39,345 nt of DNA from PALSA-1006 sp037140475. GTDB taxonomy: Bacteria > Pseudomonadota > Gammaproteobacteria > Burkholderiales > Gallionellaceae. The translations under genes were made by a program, and so were the position numbers. Positions 7,382 to 16,051 of the stretch are shown here, piece after piece; position 1 is the first letter of the stretch; each line of letters starts with the position of its first letter. The stretch is taken from positions 1-39,345 of the forward strand of contig JBAXEJ010000017.1 in assembly GCA_037140475.1 (NCBI GenBank), in the 5' to 3' direction. The notes beneath the pieces were generated by a model. It was given only the letters and a program-made list of their open reading frames with translations, searched no databases and was not told the DNA's origin.

Positions 7382-8381
7382 GAGGGGCCACCAGCGTGCT
7401 AGATACCTTAATGCCGCGCTCAGCCAGTGCGGCGGTGAGTTGCGTGCTTGCTGCGCCAAACAATTTGCGTGTTTGCCCGCCGCTAGCATCCAGGGTGATG
7501 CTTAAGCCATTTGCACCGAAGCGCAGCATCGCTGCGACTTCACCTAAATTAGGTAAGTCGAGACGAATTTGTGTTGCCCATTGCCCACTTTCTTCTTGCT
7601 CCCTTGTGGTGCTTGAGCGCGGCGTTTCCTCGTGAATTTCCCAATCCATTTTTTGGTTAGGCCAAACCTGTCCTTGCCACAATACCTGACGTGTTTCGAG
7701 CGCGTTGAGTTGCTGCTGCACTAGGGGTTGAAGGGCGTTGGGAATGCCCATCGGATTGTCTGATATTGCGGCACTCGTTGCTGAGTTCGCGAGGCTGGCA
7801 ATCGCTGTTTTGACTGGGTCGGTGAGTAAGTTTTGCGGTTCTTGCAATAGCTGTGCGGTACTACGCGAACCCGCAATCCACTGGGCTTGATGCGCCTCGT
7901 AAAACAGCCCACTTTGGCTTAATGATTCATGCAACTTAACCGCCAGAACCTGGGTGTTGGGTGGCGAATCGGTAGTGACTATCAAAGGCTCGCTATGCAA
8001 GGCGCGCACATAGGCTTTTTCCAAGGGTTGCTGTGACAGCGTTGAAAGTAAGCGCGAAGTGGTACTGAGTTGCTCTGGTGTGGAAAGCGGGTTGGCTGAA
8101 GCGGAAAGACTAAAGGTGAGGCGGGGTTGCAAGGACATCACCTGCAATTCAATCACATCGCCACTTTTGAAGGTTGCGGGGAGTTGCATCTGCAACATTT
8201 GTTCAAGTACGCGAACTTTAAAAACGCCGGTGCTGACTTGAGATTGAATTGCGCCTTGCACCTTTTGCCCTAATTCAAACGCATCTTTACCGCTGGTATC
8301 CTTGTCCGGCAGCGGCGTGATGAGTGGCCGCTCAGTTAGCGAAAGGGCTCTAAGGGTATTTAGGACATCGGTGGGCAGCAT
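7368..8381 (-). CDS. fliK: Flagellar hook-length control protein FliK
   Basis: FliK is the secreted ruler that ends hook growth and triggers the export switch. The 337-residue protein has a poorly conserved N-terminal and central part rich in Ser, Thr, Gln and Leu. Its C-terminal Flg_hook-type domain (about 235-337) is clear: ATQIRLDLPNLGEVAAMLRF, GLSITLDASGGQTRKLF and LAERGIKVSSTLVAPH. It overlaps the flhB-like gene by 14 nt, as expected if the two are translated together. It is shorter than many FliK proteins but complete. Confidence 0.82.
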   Translation of the reverse strand: MLPTDVLNTLRALSLTERPLITPLPDKDTSGKDAFELGQKVQGAIQSQVSTGVFKVRVLEQMLQMQLPATFKSGDVIELQVMSLQPRLTFSLSASANPLSTPEQLSTTSRLLSTLSQQPLEKAYVRALHSEPLIVTTDSPPNTQVLAVKLHESLSQSGLFYEAHQAQWIAGSRSTAQLLQEPQNLLTDPVKTAIASLANSATSAAISDNPMGIPNALQPLVQQQLNALETRQVLWQGQVWPNQKMDWEIHEETPRSSTTREQEESGQWATQIRLDLPNLGEVAAMLRFGANGLSITLDASGGQTRKLFGAASTQLTAALAERGIKVSSTLVAPHDKP

Positions 8382-8385
8382 GGTA

Positions 8386-8470
8386 AGTCGTTAGTGATCA
8401 GTCGCTAGTCGATAGTTGGCATTATCCTTCTGTGTGGGGTTTTGCTTTAACTAACACCTAACGACTAGCG
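8386..8470. repeat. Inverted-repeat intergenic element between fliT and fliK
   Basis: AGTCGTTAG (8386-8394) is complementary to CTAACGACT (8458-8466). The overlapping CGACTAGCG (8462-8470) is complementary to CGCTAGTCG (8403-8411). One right arm can thus pair with either of two left arms, giving alternative stems. It could be a REP-like element or an mRNA-processing or attenuation structure; there is no run of T to make it a clear terminator. Confidence 0.5.
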
Positions 8471-8471
8471 G

Positions 8472-8798
8472 CTAAAAACTGCTCCCCGCCGAATACGCTT
8501 TCTGCAAACGATCTTCACTGCGCGCGTTATCCATAATGCGCTGAAGTTGGGCCATCCAAGGTTCAGCCTGACTGCGAATCGCAGCATCATCGGCCAATAT
8601 TTTTTTGATCAGCGCTACCTTGCGCACTCGCGTTGCTTCATCCGCAGGCTTCAAATCCAAAACCTGCATCTCCGTAACCTGTACACGAGACTGTTCCTCA
8701 AGTTCGCTGAGCAAATCCCAATCCCCCTGCATGGCAGCTTCGCGCATTTTTGCAGTGATAGTGGCGAGTGATTCGTATTTTTCGATAACGGCATTCAT
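8472..8798 (-). CDS. fliT: Flagellar chaperone FliT
   Basis: FliT-type chaperones bind the cap protein FliD, and in enterobacteria also FlhDC. The 108-residue, mostly helical protein has the usual length, and its position immediately after fliS is the standard one. Sequence similarity within FliT is low, so the call rests on MNAVIEKYESLATITAKMRE, the helix containing GDWDLLSELEEQSR, and gene order. It starts 3 nt after fliS. Confidence 0.78.
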   Translation of the reverse strand: MNAVIEKYESLATITAKMREAAMQGDWDLLSELEEQSRVQVTEMQVLDLKPADEATRVRKVALIKKILADDAAIRSQAEPWMAQLQRIMDNARSEDRLQKAYSAGSSF

Positions 8799-8801
8799 TT
8801 C

Positions 8802-9260
8802 TTACATCCTTCCATAAACCAGTGGCATCTTCGCTGCTGGTTGTTGTGGCATAACGGTTTGTGCTGAGGTTTGTTCTACGGGGCGAATGCTTTCCCAAGC
8901 ACCTCTTAATTCAATTAGTAGTGTGCTGACCTCATCCAAAATGGCGGTATCGTTCTTTAAGTTAGCTTGTAGCAAACGCTGATTCATGTAGTCATAAAGG
9001 TCAGATAAATTTTGTACTAGCGGAGCACCCACGTTCATATCCAAACCAGCCTTTAAGCCGTCGTTAATAATGGCAATCGCTTGGCTGATTGATTGGCCCT
9101 TGGCAGCAATTTCTTTGCGCATCATTTGATTTTTTGCCGAAGCAATCGCAAGTAGTGCACCTTGATAAAGCATCAAGATTAATTTGTGCGGATCAGACGA
9201 GTGCGTCTTCGACTCAATGGCGACGTTGGAGTACGTTTTAATGGCTGCGCTCATGTTCAT
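8802..9260 (-). CDS. fliS: Flagellin export chaperone FliS
   Basis: FliS binds the C-terminus of flagellin in the cytoplasm and prevents premature polymerisation. The 152-residue protein has the family's four-helix pattern, with IKTYSNVAIESKTHSSDPHK, LILMLYQGALLAIASAKNQM, a middle segment AIAIINDGLKAGLDMNVGAP, and LSDLYDYMNQRLLQANLKND. It is slightly longer than typical, with an extra Pro/Gln-rich tail. It lies between fliD (12 nt gap) and fliT. Confidence 0.92.
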   Translation of the reverse strand: MNMSAAIKTYSNVAIESKTHSSDPHKLILMLYQGALLAIASAKNQMMRKEIAAKGQSISQAIAIINDGLKAGLDMNVGAPLVQNLSDLYDYMNQRLLQANLKNDTAILDEVSTLLIELRGAWESIRPVEQTSAQTVMPQQPAAKMPLVYGRM

Positions 9261-9272
9261 ATTGTTCTCCGC

Positions 9273-11858
9273 TTACATTTTAGAGAGTTGCTGTGAGAGA
9301 TAACTACTGGTTTTGCCCATATTGCTAAGCGTTGCATCTAGTTTTGTGTACTGCCGACGATACCGTTCTTCAACGCTTGATAAGCGGGCGTTAATTTGAT
9401 CGCGTTCTTTTGAAATACCTCTTACGGTGGTGCTCAATCCATTCAAACGCCCAGTCAGTATTCCAGTGTTGCCAAGCGCCTTATTTACAAAGTCAGTGAG
9501 TTTGTAGGCATAACCTTGCGTGTAATTTACGGAGCCGCGTGTGCCGAGTGCGCCGCCGCTAATTTGCACTTGCAAGCCATCCGAAGGCCCAGAGCTTGAA
9601 GTGAGTAGTTGTCCTTGGCCGGTTGCGGTTTCGCCATTGATGGTACCCATCACATCTTGGCCGCTGGACTTATTTGCGTTCGCCCCCATAAAGTCTGCTA
9701 CCAACGTGCCAGCACCATCATCCATGCCGAAACTTGATGAAGATCCATAGCTATTTGATTTTATTCTTAAATATCCATTTGCATCAATCGATGCGGCGAC
9801 TGATTTACCCGCACTCGCAAACACACTGGAATTATTAATTGCATCCTGCATCATCGTCGCTAATTCAGCGCTGGAATAGGTGCCTGCGGTTAGCGCTACC
9901 GAGGCGGTTTTACCATCAACGGTTGCATTGATTGAGGTGCCGGCATCGATACCGGTAAGCCCTAATGCCACGCTCTTATTGCCCGTCATAGTGCCTTGCG
10001 TTGCATGTTGCATTACAGAAATTGCATAGTTGCCGGGAATCGTTTTCTCTGAAATGTTTTTATAACTAACAAGAGGGTCAGTCGTTTTGCCGATGGAGGC
10101 AAACAAGCCTGCCACATCGTTAAACTTTTCTTCCATGGCTTTGCCAAATTTTCCACTATCGATCGCGAGCGAGCCATCGGTTTGTTTGCTGATGCCAATT
10201 TGCGACAAGCTGGTGTACGAACCTGCAGGCGTGCCGAGTGGTGTAGCCAACATGCTGTCGAGTTCGCGCTCCAAAGAGCGCATCGCTGAATCACCCTGGA
10301 GCGTGGCCCCTTTTTTGGTTGCTTCGTTGTAGGCGGTCAGATCTTTAATGGTTTTTTTCAGATCGTTGTAGGTTTTTACAAAACCTTCAACTGAAGTTTT
10401 AACTGACTCGGTATCACGGCCAATTTTCAGTGTGTTTTTAGAGCCGGCGGCAAGCAAATTAAGGGTCACGCCGGGAACCGCGTCATTGATGATGTTAGTG
10501 GTTTTGCTCACTGGAATGCCATCAATCACGAGTGAGGCATCTTTACCCGCAACAATTTCGGATAGTTTTTGTGTTCCCGCAGCATCATGTGTAAGAAGAT
10601 CGCTCAATGCGGCATCGCCACTAACCGAGATGTTCAAATTGTTCGCAGCGCCAATTTCATCTGAAGTGAGCACCAAGCGATTGGGCTTTGCACCGCCGTC
10701 ATTCACGATGCTGGCAGAGACGCCAATTTTCGCCGCATTGATCGCATCTCGAATGCCCTGCATCGAGTTATTAGTGCCATCAATCGCAACGGTTCGCGTG
10801 CTAGAAACCGTGCTGAGTTTGAGTGTCACCCCACTCTTATCTGCGCCATCGGTTACCGGTGCGGAAGTTAAGAAATGAGTGGTGTCTAAAATTTCGGTGA
10901 TGACCGTACCCGTGGGTAAGCCGCCACCTTCAATACTATCGCCGACAGAAAGGCCGGCCGTGCTGGCTACAGTAACGCTCGAATTGCCATAAGCTTGAGT
11001 ACCGAGCTGAGTGGCCGTTAAGCCGGTTTGCTTCATCAGCGTGGCTAAATTTTTTGCTGCTTCAGCAGAGTCTTTCGCTTCACCCGCGATACTAAAGGTA
11101 ATCGCTTTGCCTCCTGAGTCAGCCTTGATGGTGATCTTGCCGTTGTCGGCAGTGATGGTTTCAGCATTGCCGCCTGATGCAACGTAGGCATCATCCAATG
11201 CTTCAGCAATGTTGATGGCTCGATTCACTGGGCTATCAGAATCTAGCAAATTAATCTTGCCCACTTCCTTGCCATTGATCGTCAGCGTGCCCGAAGGAAT
11301 GCTACCGGAGGCATTGGCGACGGGGGCGAAGGTGACAGCATCGGTCGCAAGAACAGTTGCGCCTTCTTTGGCTGCAACCGTCGCGTTGCTAATCGTGGCA
11401 TCGTTAATCACGTTAGCGCGATATTTGCCTTGATTGGCAACAAATTGGCCATTATTTACCTTGCCAAAGTCAAAGGTGATCGTGCCGTTGCCGATTGAAG
11501 CGGTTTGGCTAGAAAGCCCTTGTGTCGCCAAGCGTTGTGATTGCGCAAGATTAATCACATCGATGGAATGACTACCCACCGCGGCTGAGTTCATCGCCGT
11601 TGCAGTGAATACACTTGTATCAGAAGAGGTGGCCGTGTTGGCCTGAAATTTACTGGCGTTATTTAAGCCGAGTAGTGAATTTTGGAAAGCAGACAGCGCC
11701 CCCTTTACTTGGCCGAAAGCCGATATTTTGGCTTGGGCGCTGCCTTCTTTGGTAGTCAGGGCGGTCAGTGGCCTCTTTTCGACGTCCATCAGCTTACCGA
11801 CGATACCTGCTACGTCGATATTAGTGCCTGATGATGCCGCCGTACTAGGAATAGCCAT
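9273..11858 (-). CDS. fliD: Flagellar filament cap protein FliD (unusually long)
   Basis: FliD (HAP2) caps the filament and promotes flagellin folding and addition. The N-terminal D0/D1 part (NIDVAGIVGKLMDVEKRPLT, residues about 14-70) and the C-terminal coiled region (GLSTTVRGISKERDQINARL to the end at QQLSKM) are typical. At 861 residues it is much longer than the 450-700 usual for the family. The extra length is in the outward-facing central region (about 150-400 and 590-760), which is rich in Ala, Gly, Ser and Thr. It is co-directional with flaG (12 nt gap) and fliS. In contrast to the flagellin, it contains many lysines. Confidence 0.92.
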   Translation of the reverse strand: MAIPSTAASSGTNIDVAGIVGKLMDVEKRPLTALTTKEGSAQAKISAFGQVKGALSAFQNSLLGLNNASKFQANTATSSDTSVFTATAMNSAAVGSHSIDVINLAQSQRLATQGLSSQTASIGNGTITFDFGKVNNGQFVANQGKYRANVINDATISNATVAAKEGATVLATDAVTFAPVANASGSIPSGTLTINGKEVGKINLLDSDSPVNRAINIAEALDDAYVASGGNAETITADNGKITIKADSGGKAITFSIAGEAKDSAEAAKNLATLMKQTGLTATQLGTQAYGNSSVTVASTAGLSVGDSIEGGGLPTGTVITEILDTTHFLTSAPVTDGADKSGVTLKLSTVSSTRTVAIDGTNNSMQGIRDAINAAKIGVSASIVNDGGAKPNRLVLTSDEIGAANNLNISVSGDAALSDLLTHDAAGTQKLSEIVAGKDASLVIDGIPVSKTTNIINDAVPGVTLNLLAAGSKNTLKIGRDTESVKTSVEGFVKTYNDLKKTIKDLTAYNEATKKGATLQGDSAMRSLERELDSMLATPLGTPAGSYTSLSQIGISKQTDGSLAIDSGKFGKAMEEKFNDVAGLFASIGKTTDPLVSYKNISEKTIPGNYAISVMQHATQGTMTGNKSVALGLTGIDAGTSINATVDGKTASVALTAGTYSSAELATMMQDAINNSSVFASAGKSVAASIDANGYLRIKSNSYGSSSSFGMDDGAGTLVADFMGANANKSSGQDVMGTINGETATGQGQLLTSSSGPSDGLQVQISGGALGTRGSVNYTQGYAYKLTDFVNKALGNTGILTGRLNGLSTTVRGISKERDQINARLSSVEERYRRQYTKLDATLSNMGKTSSYLSQQLSKM

Positions 11859-11870
11859 GATCGTCCTAAG

Positions 11871-12230
11871 TTAAGCTTGCTGTTTAAGAAGTAGACCCTG
11901 TTGAATGTCACCGATTGCTTTAGCTATGGCAATGGCTTCTTTCGAAGGGAACTGTTTAATTACTTCACCCGTTTTTGAATCTTTAACACTGACGATCGTT
12001 TGCTGCGTATCAGGATCGACAGTGAAAGCGAGATTCGAATTACTTGCTTTCATCGACTGGTTCAACTCTCTCACGGCGCTTTCCAGCTCTGCAATGCTAG
12101 GTTTACGCATTTCAGGTGCTGGTCTGGCTACCCGGGCGGGCTCGCTTTTTGGGGCGGCTACCGCCGTACTACCGCCTTCATTAGCGAACCAAGTCGAACT
12201 GGCCGAACTATTTATATTTTGAATTAGCAT
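11871..12230 (-). CDS. flaG: FlaG family flagellar protein
   Basis: FlaG proteins of proteobacteria influence filament length. This 119-residue protein has the conserved C-terminal domain: SNLAFTVDPDTQQTIVSVKD followed by GEVIKQFPSKEAIAIAKAIG. The N-terminal half is low in complexity. The start is supported by AAGGAG 8 nt upstream on the minus strand. It lies between fliC and fliD, the usual place. Confidence 0.9.
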   Translation of the reverse strand: MLIQNINSSASSTWFANEGGSTAVAAPKSEPARVARPAPEMRKPSIAELESAVRELNQSMKASNSNLAFTVDPDTQQTIVSVKDSKTGEVIKQFPSKEAIAIAKAIGDIQQGLLLKQQA

Positions 12231-12262
12231 TTTAATGCTCCTTCTCTTTCCTTTTCATATTC

Positions 12263-12286
12263 AACCGGCAGGATAAGCTACCGGTT
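12263..12286. other. Inverted repeat between fliC and flaG
   Basis: AACCGG (12263-12268) pairs with CCGGTT (12281-12286) just after the fliC stop. There is no T-run, so it may stabilise the abundant fliC message or partly reduce read-through rather than act as a full terminator. Confidence 0.4.
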
Positions 12287-12311
12287 AAATAATCATGCTA
12301 CCAAGCTAGTC

Positions 12312-13124
12312 TTAACGCAACAGAGTCAAGACAGTGTTCGGTGATTGGTTCGCTTGGGCCAACATCGCAGTACCTGCTTGTTGCAAGATCTGTGCACGAG
12401 TCAACGATGCAGTTTCTGCTGCGAAGTCTGTGTCCATGATCCGGCTACGCGCAGCCACTTGGTTCTCAGAAGCAATCTGCAAGTTCGAAATAACGGACTC
12501 GAAGCGAGATTGGACCGAACCGAAGGTGGCACGTGAAGAAGCAACAGCAGCAATATCCACGTCCAATTTAGCGATTTCAGCTTGAGCGGTCGCTGATGTA
12601 TCCCCCAATGAAGTCGAAGTTGGCGCAATCGCAGCAGTGGTAGCAACGGTGATGTCGTCTACACCTGTCACGCTGTTCGCGCCTACTTGGAACACTTGGC
12701 TTACGTTCTGTGACAACAATTGAATGTTGTTGAACGATGTGCCTGCAACGATACGTGCGTTTTCTGCGTTGAGCTGGGTAAACTCAGCGTTAATTGCACC
12801 TACGTCAGAGTTCGATGTCGCGTTCGCGCCTTGGACCGCCAACTCACGCATTCGCGCCATGTTGTTTTGAATCGCACCTAATGCGCCTTCAGCAGTTTGA
12901 GCGAGTGAGATACCGTCACTGGCGTTACGTACAGCTTGGTTCAAACCGCGAATTTGGCTTTCCATACGGGAAGCAATCGCTAAACCAGCGGCATCGTCCT
13001 TGGCACTATTCACACGCAAGCCGGAAGACAGGCGTTGCAAGGAAGTGTGCAGTGCGCCCTGAGAGCTGTTCAAGTTACGTTGAGCATTCAGGGATGCAAG
13101 GTTGGTATTGATATATGAAGGCAT
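12312..13124 (-). CDS. fliC: Flagellin
   Basis: This is the filament subunit, 270 residues. The N-terminal D0/D1 region is MPSYINTNLASLNAQRNLNS and AKDDAAGLAIASRMESQIRG; the C-terminal part ends AMLAQANQSPNTVLTLLR. The central D2 region is very short (about 145-195), so the filament should have a thin outer layer. The segment MARMRELAVQGANA resembles the TLR5-recognised helix of beta/gamma-proteobacterial flagellins. A good ribosome site (AAAGGAGAATTAAAATG) and a sigma-28 promoter lie upstream. There are only two lysines (K42 and K186), of interest because fliB lies in the same locus. Confidence 0.96.
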   Translation of the reverse strand: MPSYINTNLASLNAQRNLNSSQGALHTSLQRLSSGLRVNSAKDDAAGLAIASRMESQIRGLNQAVRNASDGISLAQTAEGALGAIQNNMARMRELAVQGANATSNSDVGAINAEFTQLNAENARIVAGTSFNNIQLLSQNVSQVFQVGANSVTGVDDITVATTAAIAPTSTSLGDTSATAQAEIAKLDVDIAAVASSRATFGSVQSRFESVISNLQIASENQVAARSRIMDTDFAAETASLTRAQILQQAGTAMLAQANQSPNTVLTLLR

Positions 13125-13235
13125 TTTAATTCTCCTTTGATTCGATTTTCACTTCCGGCTTTTTTGCTACCTTACTAGCCGTTTACTTCGGTTAGCTCTA
13201 TTTAATGAGACTACATCTAACCGCCGTTGTATTTG

Positions 13236-13262
13236 TTATCGGATATTTTGGAGAAAACTTTA
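13236..13262 (-). promoter_or_regulatory. Sigma-28 (FliA) promoter of fliC
   Basis: On the minus strand TAAA (13262-13259) is followed by exactly 15 nt and then TCCGATAA (13243-13236). This is one base from the FliA -10 consensus GCCGATAA, with the correct spacing. The site lies about 112 nt upstream of the fliC start codon, leaving a 5' leader of about 100 nt. Confidence 0.85.
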
Positions 13263-13386
13263 GTTAAGTTAAATAATAAATTCTTGGATATTTTAAAAAC
13301 CGATCGGTTTGTCTTTCCCGCGAAGGAGAGAATCCAGTCAATTAATCCTCGGTTCCTCGCCTATACGGGTGATGGTAAGAGTGTAT

Positions 13387-15087
13387 TTACTCCGCGGCGA
13401 CCACACGGTTTTTACCAGTTTGTTTCGCCGTATACATCGCTCTATCAGCGCGTCCAACCAAATCTTCTTGATCTTCAGAGTCGCTACGTAGTGCCACGCC
13501 GGCGCTGAAAGTGACCAAGACGCGATCATTGTTGTTAAGGAAGTATTTCTTGGTCAGCTCGCGTTGTAAGCGCTCAACCGCCTCAACCCCATCTTTGAGC
13601 GGCGTGTCTGGCAAAATAATCACAAACTCTTCGCCACCGTAGCGAGCCACAGAGTCTGCGGGGCGCAGCGACTCTTTAATGACATGCGCTAAATGAACAA
13701 GTGCCTGGTCGCCAGCCTGATGACCCAAAGTATCGTTGAGCTTTTTGAAGTTGTCGATATCGAGTAGTGCCACGCATAGTGGCGCTGGGCTACGATCATT
13801 ACGAGTCAGTTCACGCTGGAATGTGTCGTCCATGCCGCGACGGTTTAACACGCCGGTTAACTGATCTTCATGTACTAACTCACTGACCTGAGCCAATTCC
13901 TGCTCAAGTTGTGAAATGCGTGCTTCCGCTTCATCTGCCTGTTTGCGGGCAAACACCAAATCTTGGTGCGAACGTAGCGCGCTGTCTTGAATGATGCGCG
14001 TGTCGTGCATGATGTCTTCTAATATATGGCCCAAATCAGCCAAGTTGCTAGCGCCACCAATTTTTTGGCCGTAACCCTCAATTTTGGTGTGATAAACCCC
14101 TGTCGATTCGCTCAAGTCTCCTAAACGGTCGATGAAGGTTGTCATCAACCCCTTAAGCGTGGACTTGGCATCGCTCAAACTCTTTTGTAGCAAACCCTGC
14201 TTAATGATGGCATCGCGCAAATTGCGCTCAGCATCTGCAATCACCCGCTTGTCGATTGGATTAGCGATGATCTCTTGTAGAGTCACGATCTGACCATGCA
14301 GCCATTGATCATCAGCCACCAGTTCGCCTACGTTCTCAACTAGCAAGCGCAATAAACGAGCTAGGCCTTCTTGAATTTTGGTTTTGTCGCCACCACGCAG
14401 TTCTAGCTTGAGCCAAAAGTGGCGCAATTTACTTGCGAGCTCATAAATCTGATTGTTATCAGTCGCGCGCACTTGTTGCGCCAGCGTTTTAATTTCTTCA
14501 CTCAATTCAGGTTGAGTGGTCAACGAGTTTTCGAGGGTCTGCGCCAACAGTTCACGTAATTGTGTGATCAGTTCTTGATGGCTGACATCCTCATTATTGG
14601 CACCTTCACTTTTAGCAGCGGGCCGCTTTGCAGAAGGCAATACGCTGTCATTTTTGGTCTCGACAAGTTTACTTGAGGAACTCTCGGGTAATGGAGGAGG
14701 GGGGGGCGGCGCATCTAAGCTGGCCGTAGGCGCAGTCGCCCAAGAACGTAGCAATCCCTGAACCTTATTAAATAGCTCATCAGGCTTGGCGGAAAAGCGA
14801 TTTAAAACCGTCTCCAGCCCCTCTTTTTTGCGAGTGATCGTGATGCCTTTATGTGGTGTTTCTAGTTGACGCAACAAATCTTGAATTAGTTCAGACCAAG
14901 CCAACTCAAGCTGAGGTGCTGTCGCAGTAGTAGCGGGCTCCATCGGCTTAGGCGTTGCGGACGCAGGCTCACCTGTGATTTCCTGAAATACTTTGCTGTA
15001 GTTTTCAGGGGTGGGGGCAAGCTTACGCGACGTCAACACAATGAGTGTTTCGCGGGCAATTTCTGAAGGGCTGGTATGTTTTTTCAT
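13387..15087 (-). CDS. Diguanylate cyclase (GGDEF) with long N-terminal helical region
   Basis: This enzyme makes c-di-GMP from two GTP. The 566-residue cytoplasmic protein has a C-terminal GGDEF domain (about 405-566) with GGEEF at 484-488 and an inhibitory I-site RPAD (475-478) exactly five residues before it, so product inhibition is expected. The N-terminal 390 residues have no recognisable sensor. They comprise a Pro-rich stretch near residues 125-140 and long helices, with a coiled coil just before GGDEF (RKQADEAEARISQLEQELAQ). No membrane segment is seen. Its location next to fliC and in the same locus as a YcgR protein suggests control of motility. Confidence 0.9.
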   Translation of the reverse strand: MKKHTSPSEIARETLIVLTSRKLAPTPENYSKVFQEITGEPASATPKPMEPATTATAPQLELAWSELIQDLLRQLETPHKGITITRKKEGLETVLNRFSAKPDELFNKVQGLLRSWATAPTASLDAPPPPPPLPESSSSKLVETKNDSVLPSAKRPAAKSEGANNEDVSHQELITQLRELLAQTLENSLTTQPELSEEIKTLAQQVRATDNNQIYELASKLRHFWLKLELRGGDKTKIQEGLARLLRLLVENVGELVADDQWLHGQIVTLQEIIANPIDKRVIADAERNLRDAIIKQGLLQKSLSDAKSTLKGLMTTFIDRLGDLSESTGVYHTKIEGYGQKIGGASNLADLGHILEDIMHDTRIIQDSALRSHQDLVFARKQADEAEARISQLEQELAQVSELVHEDQLTGVLNRRGMDDTFQRELTRNDRSPAPLCVALLDIDNFKKLNDTLGHQAGDQALVHLAHVIKESLRPADSVARYGGEEFVIILPDTPLKDGVEAVERLQRELTKKYFLNNNDRVLVTFSAGVALRSDSEDQEDLVGRADRAMYTAKQTGKNRVVAAE

Positions 15088-15339
15088 AATGTCTAAGTAA
15101 TACCTTGCTTAATTGTTAGTCATTATCCGCAAAAGCGCGAGGAGCAAAGTTTTAAATAACGATGCTTTCCGCCCCTTGTTTAATCGTCAATAGACGGGAT
15201 GTTGGTCGCCGATTCGGAAAAAAATTGAGGCATAACTCAAGTTCATTGATCAAGGCCTGCTATGTGTTTTTCCGTGGGCTCTTGCGCAATCCTGCCAGCG
15301 GCCCAGTCGGCGCCTGTCTGCCCTGAAGCGGCATCAAAC

Positions 15340-15651
15340 TCAATATTCACCGATCACTTTGTTGATTGCAGGTTTTATTTTTGCGCGATCAGTCATATTC
15401 AGCATGGCGACAGGTGCTTTCAGTCGAGTTGTTTCAATAGCGAATATTTCATCGGCTGATAAGACAAACTGTCCTTTACCTGCAACCTCCACCAATGGAG
15501 CCATGATGTCTACAGGTTGGGCATTAGCCCGTAGCGGAATGACCACCGTTGCACCAGTCTTACTTGTTATATGATCGTTCTGAACTGAGGCGAGGTAAGG
15601 TATCTCAACTTTTCGTATGCCCGGATTCGGATAGATATCGAATTGCGCCAC
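15340..15651 (-). CDS. ccdB: CcdB-family toxin
   Basis: CcdB toxins poison DNA gyrase. This 103-residue protein has the family layout: MAQFDIYPNPG, PYLASVQNDHITSKTGATVV, IPLRANAQPVDIMAPLVEVA and a C-terminal helix DRAKIKPAINKVIGEY. Chromosomal CcdB proteins can have weakened toxicity; this cannot be told from the sequence. It starts 3 nt after ccdA. Confidence 0.88.
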   Translation of the reverse strand: MAQFDIYPNPGIRKVEIPYLASVQNDHITSKTGATVVIPLRANAQPVDIMAPLVEVAGKGQFVLSADEIFAIETTRLKAPVAMLNMTDRAKIKPAINKVIGEY

Positions 15652-15654
15652 GAA

Positions 15655-15906
15655 TCAGTTCCGGTCAAACTCCGTGCCAGCCAAGCCCGTCATGGAGATG
15701 TCTTGTCCATGAGCCACCAGTGCGCCAGCATTTTTTTCTGCCCAAGTGCGATTTTCAAGCTCTTCAAGGATTCGAGCTAATAACTGCTCAGCTTGTGCCG
15801 AGATATTAATTTGTTGTTTGTAGGGTTCGAGACGATCTAGTAGGTTTTGATTGATCGTCAACGACAAGCGCCCCTTTTTTGCGGCTGAGTCGTAATAGGT
15901 TTGCAT
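15655..15906 (-). CDS. ccdA: CcdA-family antitoxin
   Basis: This 83-residue antitoxin has an RHH-like N-terminus (KKGRLSLTINQNLLDRLEPY) and a C-terminal toxin-binding tail containing ENRTWAEKNAGALVAHGQ, the W-x-x-E-N-x-x-A pattern typical of CcdA. It represses its own operon with CcdB; the palindrome at 15930-15951 is a plausible operator. Confidence 0.9.
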   Translation of the reverse strand: MQTYYDSAAKKGRLSLTINQNLLDRLEPYKQQINISAQAEQLLARILEELENRTWAEKNAGALVAHGQDISMTGLAGTEFDRN

Positions 15907-15929
15907 GACCCTTACCCCTAATGAAGTGG

Positions 15930-15951
15930 AATGCGTGTGATCATACGCATT
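15930..15951. promoter_or_regulatory. Putative ccdAB operator
   Basis: AATGCGT (15930-15936) and ACGCATT (15945-15951) are complementary arms around TGATCA, forming a 22-bp near-palindrome 24 nt upstream of ccdA. Confidence 0.55.
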
Positions 15952-16016
15952 AAGGCGCGCAAGTCAAGGTGGATCAATAAACGCCAATCCTGCTGCAACA
16001 GTGGCATACCACTGAG

Positions 16017-16045
16017 TTGATATATAGTCAAAATTGACGTATTAT
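16017..16045 (+). promoter_or_regulatory. Promoter with embedded operator for the RelE/HTH pair
   Basis: TTGATA (16017-16022), a 17-nt spacer and TATTAT (16040-16045) make a good sigma-70 promoter. The spacer contains the perfect palindrome GTCAAAATTGAC (16027-16038), so a bound repressor would sit between -35 and -10. Transcription would start at about 16052, right at the toxin ATG, so the message may be almost leaderless. Confidence 0.6.
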
Positions 16046-16051
16046 AACATC

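Noticed and set aside
10432..10878. 148-codon plus-strand frame inside fliD
   Set aside because: It is antisense to a strongly supported fliD frame and has a biased composition typical of a shadow frame.
13387..15180. Sigma-28 promoter before the diguanylate cyclase
   Set aside because: TTATCCGC near 15122 resembles a reversed -10 box, but no TAAA lies at the required 15-nt spacing.
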